Assembly (NCBI GenBank): GCA_964493245.1
Contig: CAZBNB010000009.1
Coordinates: forward strand, 18,237 to 82,236
Reading direction: 5' to 3'
DNA from: CAZBNB01 sp964493245
GTDB lineage: Bacteria; Pseudomonadota; Gammaproteobacteria; Legionellales; Legionellaceae
Length of the DNA: 64,000 nt
Below are positions 1-10,100 of this stretch, in pieces (the first letter of the stretch is position 1; every line of letters starts with the position of its first letter). The notes under the pieces were generated by a model. The model was not told the origin of the DNA, did not search any database, and saw nothing but the letters and a program-made list of their open reading frames with translations. The position numbers and the translations under genes are program-made.

Positions 1-1
1 T

Positions 2-1327
2 CAGTATATTTGTGGCAATTTGTTTATGCTGGTTATATCGCTTGTTCTATTAGCAACGGTACATGTTTATTTTTCTATTATTTTATTCTCAGGAATCATG
101 GCGCTCATATTAAGTGGCTATTTTTTAAACAAAAAAACAACATCGTTTGCTCATGATTTCGCGGAAGAAAAAAGCCAAGTCACTGGACAGTTAGTAGATA
201 GTATTTCGAATATTATGAGTACAAAGATTTTTTCAAACACAGCTCATGAAACAAATCGTATTGAAACAGTGTTTAATTCAGTTGGACGAAAAGATAAGTT
301 GTTGCAAAAACATGTCATGTTTCTTTCTTTTAACTTAAATATTATTTACATGATTTTTGTTGCATTGTTGATGTTTGGATTAATTTATTTTCGGATACAT
401 GGTACATTGACCGCAGGTGATTTTGCTTTTATTTTAGGGCTCTCGATTACAACCACTAATATGATTAGTGGCCTTAATGATCAGATGCCGGAGTTTTCTA
501 AAAATATTGGTAAATGCCAACAAGCTTTAAATGTTATTATTGCGCCACATGATGTTCAAGATAATGAACATGCGGTGCCGTTACACATTACTGAAGAAAA
601 AATTCATTTTAAAGATGTTAGCTTTGGCTATGATGCAAATAAATTTATATTTGAAAAATTCAATCTCACTATTGCTCCAAAACAAAAAATTGGTTTAGTT
701 GGGTATTCAGGTGCAGGAAAAACGACGCTTATTAACTTATTGTTCCGGTTATATGATGTCCAACAAGGTGAGATTAGCATAGATGCTCAGCCCATTAACG
801 GCGTTACTCGTGATAGCTTAATGGACAATATGGTTCTTATTCCTCAAAATACAGAATTATTTCATCGAACTATTATGGATAATATACGTTATGGCGATAC
901 CAAAGCATCGGATGAAGGGGTTATCAAAGCTGCAAAATTAGCAAAATGCCATGAATTTATTAGTCAGCTTCCCGAAAAATATCAATCGGTTGTTGGAGAG
1001 CGAGGAATAACACTTTCTGGTGGGCAACGGCAACGTATCGCCATTGCGCGTGCTATTCTAAAGAATGCACCCATTTTAGTTTTGGATGAAGCAACGTCTG
1101 CATTAGATTCTGTTACAGAAAAAGAAATCCAAGATGCATTGAATGAAGTGATGAAAAATAAAACTGTCATTGTTATTGCACATCGATTATCGACCATCAT
1201 GGCGATGGACCGTATTTTGTTTCTTGAGAATGGTAGAATTATCGAAGATGGTACCGTTAAGGAGTTGCAAAAGAAAAATGGGAGTTTTGCGAAGTTATTG
1301 ACAATGCAACAGCAAATAAAAGCATAA
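2..1327 (+). CDS. ABC exporter, membrane plus ATPase domains (5' end outside window)
   Basis: The frame is already open at base 2, so the N-terminus lies outside the window; about 440 residues remain of a protein that is usually near 590. The first ~170 residues hold hydrophobic helices of an ABC type I exporter membrane domain. The rest is a full nucleotide-binding domain: Walker A GYSGAGKTT (Lys about codon 234 counted from the TTG at base 20), signature LSGGQRQR, Walker B ILVLDEATSALD and the switch His in VIVIAHRLST. It is a half-transporter that would work as a dimer in the inner membrane, MsbA/lipid or drug-exporter-like. The substrate cannot be told from sequence. No other gene follows on this strand for 440 bases. 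Confidence 0.93.
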   Translation, partial: QYICGNLFMLVISLVLLATVHVYFSIILFSGIMALILSGYFLNKKTTSFAHDFAEEKSQVTGQLVDSISNIMSTKIFSNTAHETNRIETVFNSVGRKDKLLQKHVMFLSFNLNIIYMIFVALLMFGLIYFRIHGTLTAGDFAFILGLSITTTNMISGLNDQMPEFSKNIGKCQQALNVIIAPHDVQDNEHAVPLHITEEKIHFKDVSFGYDANKFIFEKFNLTIAPKQKIGLVGYSGAGKTTLINLLFRLYDVQQGEISIDAQPINGVTRDSLMDNMVLIPQNTELFHRTIMDNIRYGDTKASDEGVIKAAKLAKCHEFISQLPEKYQSVVGERGITLSGGQRQRIAIARAILKNAPILVLDEATSALDSVTEKEIQDALNEVMKNKTVIVIAHRLSTIMAMDRILFLENGRIIEDGTVKELQKKNGSFAKLLTMQQQIKA

Positions 1328-1422
1328 TTATGTAGTATCAAACGATACGCCATCATTTCTTTAAAGGCTGAGTTTCTTTCTTTTTAAGAAACAAATTGAA
1401 TGCAACCTATCGTCATCATTGT

Positions 1423-1657
1423 TTATTTTCTATGGAGATCGCAGCAAGTATTTACAAAAGATAAAATTTTGAAGGCAGACTTTTTCGGAATAAGCTTAGA
1501 AACGTCCCGCGTCAACTCGCATGCTAATTGTGATTTAAACGCTTCATCTTGAGTAAATGATGCTTTGATTAAAGCTAGACTTGGTTTTTAATAATTTTTT
1601 CGCCAATCTTTTTTTGCCGGTACCCGCAATATCAGTTAGTAAGATAATGGTATTCAT
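1423..1657 (-). pseudogene. decayed P-loop kinase-like remnant
   Basis: Read on the minus strand from an ATG at 1657, the translation starts MNTIILLTDIAGTGKKRLAK, which resembles the start of a small P-loop kinase (GxxGxGK followed by a basic/hydrophobic helix) but lacks the usual Ser/Thr after Lys. The frame then breaks near 1590, and a second frame continues with a plausible helical stretch ending at a TAA at 1423-1425. I read this as a frameshifted and shortened kinase gene. It fills most of the 438-base gap between the ABC exporter and the next gene; the remainder (1328-1422 and 1658-1765) shows nothing I recognise. The identity of the ancestral gene is uncertain. Confidence 0.4.
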
Positions 1658-1765
1658 GTATCAAATCATTAGAGAATATGATTTGATTATAGAATAGAGA
1701 AATTGGGGTAAATTTAGAGGCTCCAAAGTGATGGAGAAAATAAACAATTAGAGCATAGGAAAGAT

Positions 1766-3304
1766 ATGAAATTAAAAGCGACTATTTTTATATTTTACTT
1801 ATTGTTCACATCTATTAGCTACTCTGACAACCATAACATGGAGTTATTCAATAAAGCGAATTATTTAAAAAAGCCAACGGGGCAATATGGTGTTGGTTTT
1901 AGAGACTTTCATTGGGTTAATCAAAAAGCTTGTCCCGACTTAAATTTTAATGGTAAAAACCATGATGATTTTAGCCAAGGTAATACAAAATATTGCCATG
2001 AAATCATGGCGAGAATTTATTATCCTACGGCATTGCAACGTCAACCTAGCTCACTTTACTATCGTCCTTTTATAGAGTCGGCCTCTCGGGATATGAATCG
2101 AATACCGAGCATTAAAAAAGAACAATTAGAGCAATTAAATAAAATTAGAACTTTTTCTCGAGAAAGATCACCGGTTATTAGGAATAAAAAATTTCCTATA
2201 TTGTTATTTAGCCCTGGATTTGGATGCCCTGTAGAAATGTATGAAAATTATATCACAGAGCTAGTGAGTCAGGGTTACATCATTGTCGGTATTAATACGC
2301 CGTTTATTAATCTTGTAGCGTTGCCAAATGGTCATGTAGTTATGCCCACAGGCTTGAGCAATGAGGAATCGATTAGAGATAAATTTGTTCCATTGCAATC
2401 ACAAGATTTAATGTATGTTTATGATAAATTGAATAAGCTGCAGCATGTAGAGAAGTTATTTTCAAGTATGGATATCAAGCACATTGGTTTACTTGGTCAT
2501 TCGATAGGTGCATGGACCTTGCTTGATGTAGCATATGCTCATCAGTCTTGGTTTCAAGCAATCGTTGCACTGGATATAGGTGATGACTCAACAGGACAGC
2601 CCTTAAATAAATTAAGTAATTTTTCCATTCCGGTCATGTATCAAATTAATTCCATCAGAAAATTGTCCTCACCCTACATGCCGATCACTTATCAACTGAA
2701 GCGAAGAGGATATTTGGTTGGGATTTCTCCAAATGAGCAAAATGATACATACAGTCATCATATGAATTTTACCGACTGGTCAACCTTACAATATCTTCCA
2801 GCTTATACGATTTTTTTTGATCATTTGAAAGCGGAGCAAATGGCACGTGGGTTTGATTTCAAGGTGATGTCTCATCCTCCTACAAAAAAAGATATTCAAG
2901 CTTTTGATAAAATAACTTATGTGATATCTAAACAGGAAAGTACATGGCTTTTTTCTGTGTATTTTGTAGACATAAAGAACAAAAACTTGCCAATACCTAT
3001 ATCATATTTGGATATTAAGAGGGTAGATGGTTTATCTGAAGCTTTATCTACTATATCTGATAAACAAATTGAGAAATTAAGAGAAAGTGACATTGCGCCT
3101 ATAAAAAAAATAGTAATATCTCTTAACAATAAATTAGTCTCTATACTGGGAACAGGGGATGGCTGGGAAATAACGGATTCTATCAATATTTATTTAGTTA
3201 ATTTTTTTAACATGTATTTGAAGCACGAAAAAAACCAGTCATTTAAAAAATGTATTCCTTTACATAAGAATACCTATATTAAATGTGGTCCTGAGGATGT
3301 ATGA
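1766..3304 (+). CDS. secreted alpha/beta hydrolase (PAF-acetylhydrolase-like)
   Basis: 512 residues with an N-terminal signal peptide (about residues 1-20, a hydrophobic stretch ending in SYS), so probably periplasmic or secreted. The nucleophile elbow GHSIGA puts the likely catalytic Ser at residue 246; an oxyanion-hole region SPGFGCP lies at about residues 149-155, and a later SHHMNFTDW block probably carries the catalytic His. The order resembles the platelet-activating-factor acetylhydrolase/chlorophyllase-like lipase group. About 130 extra residues follow the hydrolase core and have no recognisable domain. It stands alone, with weak SD sequence before ATG. A phospholipid or short-chain ester substrate is an inference from the family. 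Confidence 0.75.
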   Translation: MKLKATIFIFYLLFTSISYSDNHNMELFNKANYLKKPTGQYGVGFRDFHWVNQKACPDLNFNGKNHDDFSQGNTKYCHEIMARIYYPTALQRQPSSLYYRPFIESASRDMNRIPSIKKEQLEQLNKIRTFSRERSPVIRNKKFPILLFSPGFGCPVEMYENYITELVSQGYIIVGINTPFINLVALPNGHVVMPTGLSNEESIRDKFVPLQSQDLMYVYDKLNKLQHVEKLFSSMDIKHIGLLGHSIGAWTLLDVAYAHQSWFQAIVALDIGDDSTGQPLNKLSNFSIPVMYQINSIRKLSSPYMPITYQLKRRGYLVGISPNEQNDTYSHHMNFTDWSTLQYLPAYTIFFDHLKAEQMARGFDFKVMSHPPTKKDIQAFDKITYVISKQESTWLFSVYFVDIKNKNLPIPISYLDIKRVDGLSEALSTISDKQIEKLRESDIAPIKKIVISLNNKLVSILGTGDGWEITDSINIYLVNFFNMYLKHEKNQSFKKCIPLHKNTYIKCGPEDV

Positions 3305-3376
3305 AGATGGTGATTTATTTAGAAAAAGGATCCTACTTCAATGTACTAAAAAGCGAGGAAATAGTTTGAAAAAAAC

Positions 3377-3407
3377 TTGACTCTATTGCTGCTATATACC
3401 TTATCTT
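3377..3407 (+). promoter_or_regulatory. MerR-type promoter with 19-bp spacer
   Basis: A perfect-looking -35 box TTGACT (3377-3382) and a -10 box TATCTT (3402-3407) are separated by 19 bp. A spacer this long is the hallmark of promoters activated by MerR-family proteins, which untwist the DNA; the gene immediately downstream encodes such a protein, so autoregulation is likely. A strong ribosome-binding site AAGGAGG follows at 3415-3421, 7 bases before the ATG at 3429. Confidence 0.65.
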
Positions 3408-3428
3408 TCGATTTAAGGAGGTCACACA

Positions 3429-4379
3429 ATGACTCAATGGTATGTAAAAGACTTAAGTAAATTAACGGGTGTTTCGGTGCAAACCTTGCATCATTATGAC
3501 CGTATTAAGCTACTCAAGCCTTCTTTGCGTCTTACCAATGGTTATCGTGTTTACTCTGAGAAGGATTTGTTGAAGTTACAGCAGATTATTGCACTGAAAT
3601 ATTTTGGTTTTGAGTTATCAAAAATCAAAACATTATTGTCTCACGAATCTAATGCCCTTGAGCATTTTGATAAACAAGCCAGTGTATTAGAAAGAAATGG
3701 GAAGGCGATGCTTGAAGGAGCCGTCTCGTTAAGGAAAATAATCCAAGCCATTAACGATGATAAATCTATTCCATGGCAAAGCATTATTGAAATGATAGAG
3801 GTATATCGTATGTCACAGAATCTTGATCATGACTGGGTTAAAGAAATTTTCACACCCGAGGAATTAAAAGAATATGCATTATTTGAAAAAGAATTGCATG
3901 AAAAATCAACACCTGAAGAGAAATCAGCTTTTGAAGATAGTTGGGATCAGTTATTAAATGAGGTCAAAAGCCATCTTAAAGAAGATCCTTATTCTGAGGA
4001 AGGGATTCGTTTAGGAAAAAAATGGATGGATTGGGTGAATGGCGTGTATGGTAAAAAATACGCTTCGCTGAGTACAAAAATATATGAACGAGGATTTAAA
4101 CAAGGAAAATTTTTAGACAAGGTGGGAATGACTACGGAAATTGTGTCATGGGTTGAAAATGCAACTAGAGCTTATTGGAAACAGCGAGTCACCGATGTTT
4201 TAAAAAATGTAGGAAAGCTTCATAATACTGAAGTCTTAAAACAATGGAATACTCTATTAGAAGAAATGTATGGTGAAGACAATTCTTTAAAACAGGCCAT
4301 TTATGAAATTGTGCTCAAGAGTGAAGAAACCACTTCAGAAGCAAAAGACTGGCTTAAAACCATGATTTTTGATCAATAA
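3429..4379 (+). CDS. MerR-family regulator with TipAS-like ligand domain
   Basis: 316 residues. Residues ~4-70 form a MerR winged helix (YVKDLSKLTGVSVQTLHHYD, then a wing with NGYRVYSEKDL), followed by a dimerisation helix. The C-terminal ~170 residues are helix-rich and match the TipAS antibiotic-sensing layout known from TipA-type regulators. The start is fixed by AAGGAGG 7 bases upstream. The gene sits behind a 19-bp-spacer promoter that it probably controls, and an FAD monooxygenase starts 64 bases downstream on the same strand, so a drug- or toxin-induced detoxification unit is a reasonable inference. The ligand is unknown. Confidence 0.88.
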   Translation: MTQWYVKDLSKLTGVSVQTLHHYDRIKLLKPSLRLTNGYRVYSEKDLLKLQQIIALKYFGFELSKIKTLLSHESNALEHFDKQASVLERNGKAMLEGAVSLRKIIQAINDDKSIPWQSIIEMIEVYRMSQNLDHDWVKEIFTPEELKEYALFEKELHEKSTPEEKSAFEDSWDQLLNEVKSHLKEDPYSEEGIRLGKKWMDWVNGVYGKKYASLSTKIYERGFKQGKFLDKVGMTTEIVSWVENATRAYWKQRVTDVLKNVGKLHNTEVLKQWNTLLEEMYGEDNSLKQAIYEIVLKSEETTSEAKDWLKTMIFDQ

Positions 4380-4443
4380 ACCCCGATAAATATCGAAGTG
4401 ATATAAGAATTTAACTCAATCATCAAAATCTGGATTTTTATTT

Positions 4444-6063
4444 ATGCAAAATGTGCCTGTTCTTATTGTTGGTGGTGGACCTGTTGGTTTAAGTATGGCA
4501 TTGGCTTTGGCTCGACAGAATGTTAAATCGATTGTGATTGAGCGAGAGCCACAGTTTACTAACCATCCTAAAGCAAGAGGTGTGAATGTGAGAACCATGG
4601 AGCTTTTTAGCCAATGGGGAAATGCCAAAGAGCTCTTGAATCATGAACTTCCTAAAGAGTCGCGAAGATTTATATGGGTCAGAACCTTACAAGGTGAGGA
4701 GGTAACTCGCGTTGTTATGGAGGAAGCTTGTATGAATCAACTTAGTCCAACACATGCAAGTTTTGTTGCGCAAGATAAAATTGAAGAGTCTCTTTTCAAT
4801 TCAATTTCATGTTACCCAGATATGACGGAAGTACAATTTTCAAAAGAGTTTATTTCGTTTGATGAGAGTGAGTCTGGAATAACTGCTAGGATCATGAATA
4901 AAGCAACTGATCAAGAAGAGTATATTAGTGCCCAATATTTAATAGCTGCTGATGGCGCTCATAGTAAAATACGTCAACAATTAGAGATTAGCTTGCATGG
5001 ACCTGACAATCATGGTGAATTTTGCAGTGTTTACTGTGAGATGGATCTTTCAGCTTGGACTAGGCACAGGCCTTGCTATGGATATTTCTTTGTTGATCCT
5101 AAGCGATTTACACGGTTTTTAACGACTGTTGATGGAAAGAATCGCTGGATAGTGGGGTTACGCTTTGCAGAAAATCATTTAAAAAACCATTATTCAGATG
5201 CTTATTGTATAAACGAAATCAGAGAATTACTTGATTCGCCAATTTTGGATATTCACATCATTAATAAAAGCTTTTGGAAAAGCGGCGCTCAAATTGCAGA
5301 GCGATACCATAAAGGACGAGTGTTTTTGGTTGGAGATTCTGCTCATCGCTTACCTCCGACAGGAGCTTTTGGAATGAATACTGGCATTCAAGATGCGCAT
5401 AATCTTGCATGGAAATTAGCATTTGTTATTTTCCATAGGGCTTCAGAGAGGCTGTTAAATTCATATTATGAAGAACGTGCTCCTGTAGCTAAACAAAACA
5501 TGCAATGGAGCCAAGATAATGCGAAACGCTTTACTGATATTTATTATGCGATTTACCAAAATGATATGGCAAAATTAAAAGATTTATTAAAAGATCAACA
5601 GAAACACCTGAATTATGCGGGTCTAGATTTAGGTTTTATTTATCATTCAGACATCATTAATAATGAAAATTCACAAACAATTAATATCTCTCCTTCGGAA
5701 TATCTCCCCACAACTATCCCTGGAAGCCGTGCCCCTCATGTTGACTTGATAAAAGACGGATGTCTTATTTCAACACTTGAGCTGTTCGAAAAAGATTTCG
5801 TTTTGTTTGTAGGTTGTGACGGTGAACAATGGAAGGATGTCGTTGATAAGCTAATCCAAGATAAAGTATATTCATTGAAAGTTTATAGAGTGGCATCGGA
5901 TGGAGATCTGATTGATCTTCATCAATGTTGGTATAAGAACTATGAAATATCCCCAACTGGTGCTGTTCTAGTTCGGCCGGATGGCCATGTTGCTTGGCGA
6001 GCTCCTTGTATAACAAATGATGCTAAAATGATGTTAGAAAAGTGTTTAGTTAATATGATGTAA
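4444..6063 (+). CDS. FAD-dependent aromatic monooxygenase (PheA/TfdB/MhpA-like)
   Basis: 539 residues, normal for class A flavoprotein hydroxylases. The dinucleotide-binding motif VLIVGGGPVGLSMA is at residues ~6-19, the second FAD motif DGAHSKIR near residue 177, and GDSAHRLPPTGAFGMN (Asp298) contacts FAD. The C-terminal ~150 residues form the thioredoxin-like domain typical of phenol-hydroxylase relatives. Such enzymes use NADPH and O2 to hydroxylate aromatic rings, and relatives also inactivate rifampicin or tetracyclines. Its position after a TipA-like regulator favours detoxification over catabolism, but no ring-cleavage genes or substrate clues are present. Confidence 0.85.
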   Translation: MQNVPVLIVGGGPVGLSMALALARQNVKSIVIEREPQFTNHPKARGVNVRTMELFSQWGNAKELLNHELPKESRRFIWVRTLQGEEVTRVVMEEACMNQLSPTHASFVAQDKIEESLFNSISCYPDMTEVQFSKEFISFDESESGITARIMNKATDQEEYISAQYLIAADGAHSKIRQQLEISLHGPDNHGEFCSVYCEMDLSAWTRHRPCYGYFFVDPKRFTRFLTTVDGKNRWIVGLRFAENHLKNHYSDAYCINEIRELLDSPILDIHIINKSFWKSGAQIAERYHKGRVFLVGDSAHRLPPTGAFGMNTGIQDAHNLAWKLAFVIFHRASERLLNSYYEERAPVAKQNMQWSQDNAKRFTDIYYAIYQNDMAKLKDLLKDQQKHLNYAGLDLGFIYHSDIINNENSQTINISPSEYLPTTIPGSRAPHVDLIKDGCLISTLELFEKDFVLFVGCDGEQWKDVVDKLIQDKVYSLKVYRVASDGDLIDLHQCWYKNYEISPTGAVLVRPDGHVAWRAPCITNDAKMMLEKCLVNMM

Positions 6064-6079
6064 TTCTGGGAGAAAATAA

Positions 6080-6592
6080 GTGTTTATTCGCATCAGAGAG
6101 CCGAATATAAATGACGCTGTTCAATTTATATACTTTATGAGCAGAAGTGAAAGCTTGCATTCTCCATGGACAACTGCACCTAAAACACTTAATGAATTTG
6201 AGCAATATATTGAGCGTATCCAGCAGCCTAATCAAAAAGGACTATTGGTAGAGGTCGATGAAAAAAATATTGCAGGTGTTTTCAATATTAATGAAATAGT
6301 GTTTGGATGTTTTCAAAGCGCTTATTTGGGTTTTTATGCAACCATTGATTATGCTGGCCAAGGTGTTATGAGTGCAGCATTAAAATTGGTTTTGCAGCAT
6401 ATCTTTGAACAATTAAATCTTCATCGCATTGAAGCTAATATTCAGCCTGGAAATAAAAAATCCATCCAATTAGTTCAATCAAATGGATTTAAAAAAGAAG
6501 GTTTTTCACCTAAGTATCTTAAAATTGATGGTGAGTGGCGTGATCATGAACGTTGGGCTATAACTTATGAGGATTGGAGTAAGGTGATATAG
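6080..6592 (+). CDS. GNAT acetyltransferase, RimJ/RimL-like
   Basis: 170 residues, starting with GTG at 6080 preceded by GGGAG at a spacing of about 8. It has the layout of the RimJ/RimL branch of GNAT enzymes: acetyl-CoA-binding region around YAGQGVMSAALKLVLQHIF, then LHRIEANIQPGNKKSIQLVQ and a C-terminal NGFKKEGF motif, as in ribosomal-protein N-acetyltransferases. It begins 16 bases after the monooxygenase and is followed by a second GNAT gene 28 bases on, so the four genes from 3429 may be cotranscribed. The acceptor could be a protein N-terminus or a small molecule. Confidence 0.85.
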   Translation: MFIRIREPNINDAVQFIYFMSRSESLHSPWTTAPKTLNEFEQYIERIQQPNQKGLLVEVDEKNIAGVFNINEIVFGCFQSAYLGFYATIDYAGQGVMSAALKLVLQHIFEQLNLHRIEANIQPGNKKSIQLVQSNGFKKEGFSPKYLKIDGEWRDHERWAITYEDWSKVI

Positions 6593-6620
6593 TTTTTATA
6601 GATGAGTAAAGAGGTAAAGT

Positions 6621-7070
6621 ATGGAAAAAATCATTATTAGAAAACCACATCATAATGAGTATGACGACTGGATTAAAATATATAAGGAATATCTGGATTT
6701 TTATCAAACATCACTTACTCCTGAAGAACTGAAAACAGTATGGTTATGGATATCTGAACCAAATCCAGAATTATTTTGTTATTTGGCGGAGCTTGATAAA
6801 AAAATTGTAGGCTTAGCCCACTTTCGGAAATTTATCCGGCCAATAAAATCTTGTCATAGTATTTTTCTGGATGATTTATTTGTAGTATCTGAGTTTCGAG
6901 GACAGAGGATAGGATATCGATTAATTGAAGCTGTAAAGCTATACGCAAAGGAAAATAATTTCCCTTTGGTTAGATGGGTAACTGGGCATGACAATACACA
7001 GGCAATGAAACTGTATGATTCAATTGCTCAAAAGACTACATGGGTAATTTATGATGCTAAAGTCATATAA
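6621..7070 (+). CDS. GNAT acetyltransferase
   Basis: 149 residues, a single GNAT domain. Motif A appears as FRGQRIGYRLIEAVKLYAKE (about residues 93-112), preceded by the beta-strand SIFLDDLFVV and followed by TGHDNTQAMKLYDS, the usual C-terminal motif B region. The start is preceded by AGAGGTAA. It shares little with the GNAT just upstream beyond the fold, so these are different subfamilies rather than a recent duplication. The substrate is unknown; small-molecule or antibiotic acetylation is possible. Confidence 0.82.
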   Translation: MEKIIIRKPHHNEYDDWIKIYKEYLDFYQTSLTPEELKTVWLWISEPNPELFCYLAELDKKIVGLAHFRKFIRPIKSCHSIFLDDLFVVSEFRGQRIGYRLIEAVKLYAKENNFPLVRWVTGHDNTQAMKLYDSIAQKTTWVIYDAKVI

Positions 7071-7093
7071 TTTGAAGAAAATACATGCATTTT

Positions 7094-7111
7094 TAGACCT
7101 TATTAGGTCTA
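7094..7111. terminator. small hairpin between convergent genes
   Basis: TAGACCT and AGGTCTA form a 7-bp perfect stem with a 4-base loop, midway between two convergent genes (ends at 7070 and 7181). There is no good T-run on either side, so termination is only a possibility. Confidence 0.3.
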
Positions 7112-7180
7112 GTTAAGTCCTTTATGCTGAATTGATCTGAGCATGTTATGTTAATCCTCCGATATTTTTTATTTGGAAGA

Positions 7181-10100
7181 TTAATTTTCTCCCGATGGCT
7201 TGGGTTTGATGGGAAAAGGGGTTGGGGTTGTATAGCTGTGATCTTCAGCCTCGTTAGATTGTTCATGTTTTTCATCTGGTATTGAGGTTAGCAGTGCCTT
7301 TTTTTGACATTCTGCTCTTATGTCGCTGACGGCATGTTTTAAATCATGCTGTCTTTGTATTTGCCCTTGCGTAGATGCTTCTTTCGGTTGAATTTTTGGT
7401 GTGGGCACCGTAGATAATAATTTATTTGGACCACCAAAAACATAACTGATGCTCATCTGATTTCTATTAAATCGTATTTTAAATGATTGGTCCTTTTCAG
7501 GTAAAAATTCATTTTCTGATATTCGTACAAATCTTTTTTCTTGATCAAATTCTCTCAATATTAAGCTATCATCCCTAACCAATACCTTAATGTTATCATT
7601 GTAATCATTTTGATAATTTCCACTAAATATCTGGAGTGGTGCAACGAATTCCTGTTCTCGGGAAGGAGTATGTACCTTGTCAAACCAATCCAACCGTTTC
7701 TGTTTTGATTCGTCTTGTGGAGCTAATTCACAAGCTCTTTCGAAATAATGTCTTGCTTCTTCAGGTCTTCCTTCCGCTTCAGCAATTTTCCCAGAGATTG
7801 TTTCTTGCCATCCAGGTTCATCACTTTGAGTAAAGTGCAAATCTTCAAACAGTCCTCGTAAATAACCAATAGGAGCCAAGTCAGGAGAACTGAATATTTG
7901 ATTTGCGATGCTCATTCCATTTTCAGAGTTAGTAAAAAAGACCGCACCTTTTCTTTGTGTTACATTGATGGCAACAAAAGCGCGTGTGTTCGGATTTGAA
8001 CCAAATTGATACGCGAAGACTTCATCTTTATTTCTATAGATATGCCAACCTAACCCACATGATTCTGCAGAATGCTTGTCGATTGGCTCAAAGGCTTGCT
8101 TTATGATGGGATCATCCATATTTTCTATCCATGCGGCCATGAATTTAGAAAAATCTTCACCTGTCGTACTTAATGAAGAAGCGGCATTGAGGGGTGGATC
8201 ACATACATAAATTGCCGTTGGCACCCCTAATTCAGTATGTACATCTACGATGTTATCATCAGTTATTGGCGGTAAAAATGTAGTTCGTTCCATTCCTAAA
8301 GGCTTGAATACGTAATCTTGAGCCAAAGTTTCTAAATCTTTTCCCGTTTGAGTTTCGATGGCTCTTTGCAAATAAAGAAAAGATTCGCCGGAATAGGAGT
8401 ATCCTTTACCGAGCTCAGAGGTTTCATTAAATTTGAGTGTTGTTGATGGGGTTGGTCCAAAATTAGGCAGACCAGTTGTATGTGATAAAACGTGTCGGGC
8501 TGTTAATTCTTTAGCCTTTTGTGGATATTGACCATCCATTAAGAATTTTTCATAGGGCAGAATATCATGTAATGGTTTATCCAAATCAAAATGAATATCT
8601 GGAGTATGGCCAGCGTTTGATGTAATGGCGAAAATAGTTTTTTTAAAGTCAGTATCTATTATTTTTTGTTCTAAGTTGGTTAAATCAATATGCTCTGGCA
8701 AATACGCGACTTGCTCCATTCCCTTTACAAAATAGGCCTTAGGATTTTCACTTAAATAAATGGTGCCTTCTTTTGCGCTATTCATATCATCAAGTGCTGA
8801 CATTAATTCGAAATTATACTCGCGCTTAGCGAGCTGTAGCACTAAATAAGTAAACATAATTTTGCTGAGAGAAGATGCTGGAAATTGAGTGCGATCATCT
8901 ACTGCGTTTGTTTTAGAATCAGTAGCTTGAGCGTTTTTTTTACCAACAGCGATAGACGCTCTTACAACGTTGTTTTCTTCTTGCGTTTCTACGTGAGCGT
9001 AACTCACTGCCGGGATATGACCCATGTCAGCTATGCTTTGTAATGTACTTACAGAGTGGGATGGTGTTTCCGTTTCTATCTGGCGTTTTTCAGAAATTGT
9101 TTCTCTTGTTTCATATGCCATTTTTTGTATGTCTGGTTTTAAAATAGTGGGGTTTAATCCATGAAAGTCTGTATGGTCTAATTCTTCTGGATTACGAGCA
9201 AACCCGTAAGTTGCGCAGAAATAATCTAAAGCGGGTTCAAGTGTTTGAGGTAAAACTGATTCTGCAAGAACGTGTCCATTATGTGAATTAGACAAGTAGA
9301 CGCCTCCTGTTACTGCATGACCACTCGAATCGAGCTCAATACCGAAACCTGAGCGCCATTCGTCCATATCTCCTGTATGATATGCGGCAATAATTTGCCC
9401 TCTGTCATCTTGCACTAAACCAACCCCTAAACCCCAGGTGACGTGTGCTTTGTTTTGTTCACTTAGGTGAACCTCAGAGACTAAGCATTTATCTGATTGA
9501 GGCATATAGTCATCATGCATAGAGTATTCGGGGTGAACTGGCCTAAAGGCATAATTTAATGAGTCATCATTTGCCCAGTTATGAATAAATGTCATGTAAT
9601 CTTCAGCAGTTGTTATTAAACTATTGGCGGCTTTTGGTTCACTTCCGTACGAAGTGTGCTGTAGATGCATTGGAGAGAATATATTTTCTTGTGCTAAAAC
9701 TCCTATGTTTGTTTCAGTTAGCTCCTCAATGGTATCTTGAAGACATTCAATACCAGGGCCTGAGTATGCATAGTGTGTTCCAGGCTCAAATTGAAATTTA
9801 AAAGGTATCGTATCTACTATTTGCAATCCTGTTCTGTGCGATAAAACCAATTCTGCATCGATTTTTTTCGCATATCCTATAGCTTGCTCCAGTTGAGATA
9901 AGGATAAAGTATGGCCAGCTTTTGACGTGATAGCTAGAATAGTTTTTTGAAAATCAGGATTATTTAATTTTTCTTTTAAATTGCTTAAATCGATGTTTTC
10001 AGGTAAAGGTGTAGCTTGTTTCATACCTTTTATAAAATATTCTTTAGGGTTTTCAGATAAATAAATTTTTCCATCTTCTGCTTCAGCCACAATATCTGCC

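Noticed and set aside
4383..4395. Short CGATA-aa-TATCG hairpin after the MerR gene as a terminator
   Set aside because: Stem of only 5 bp with a two-base loop and no T-run.
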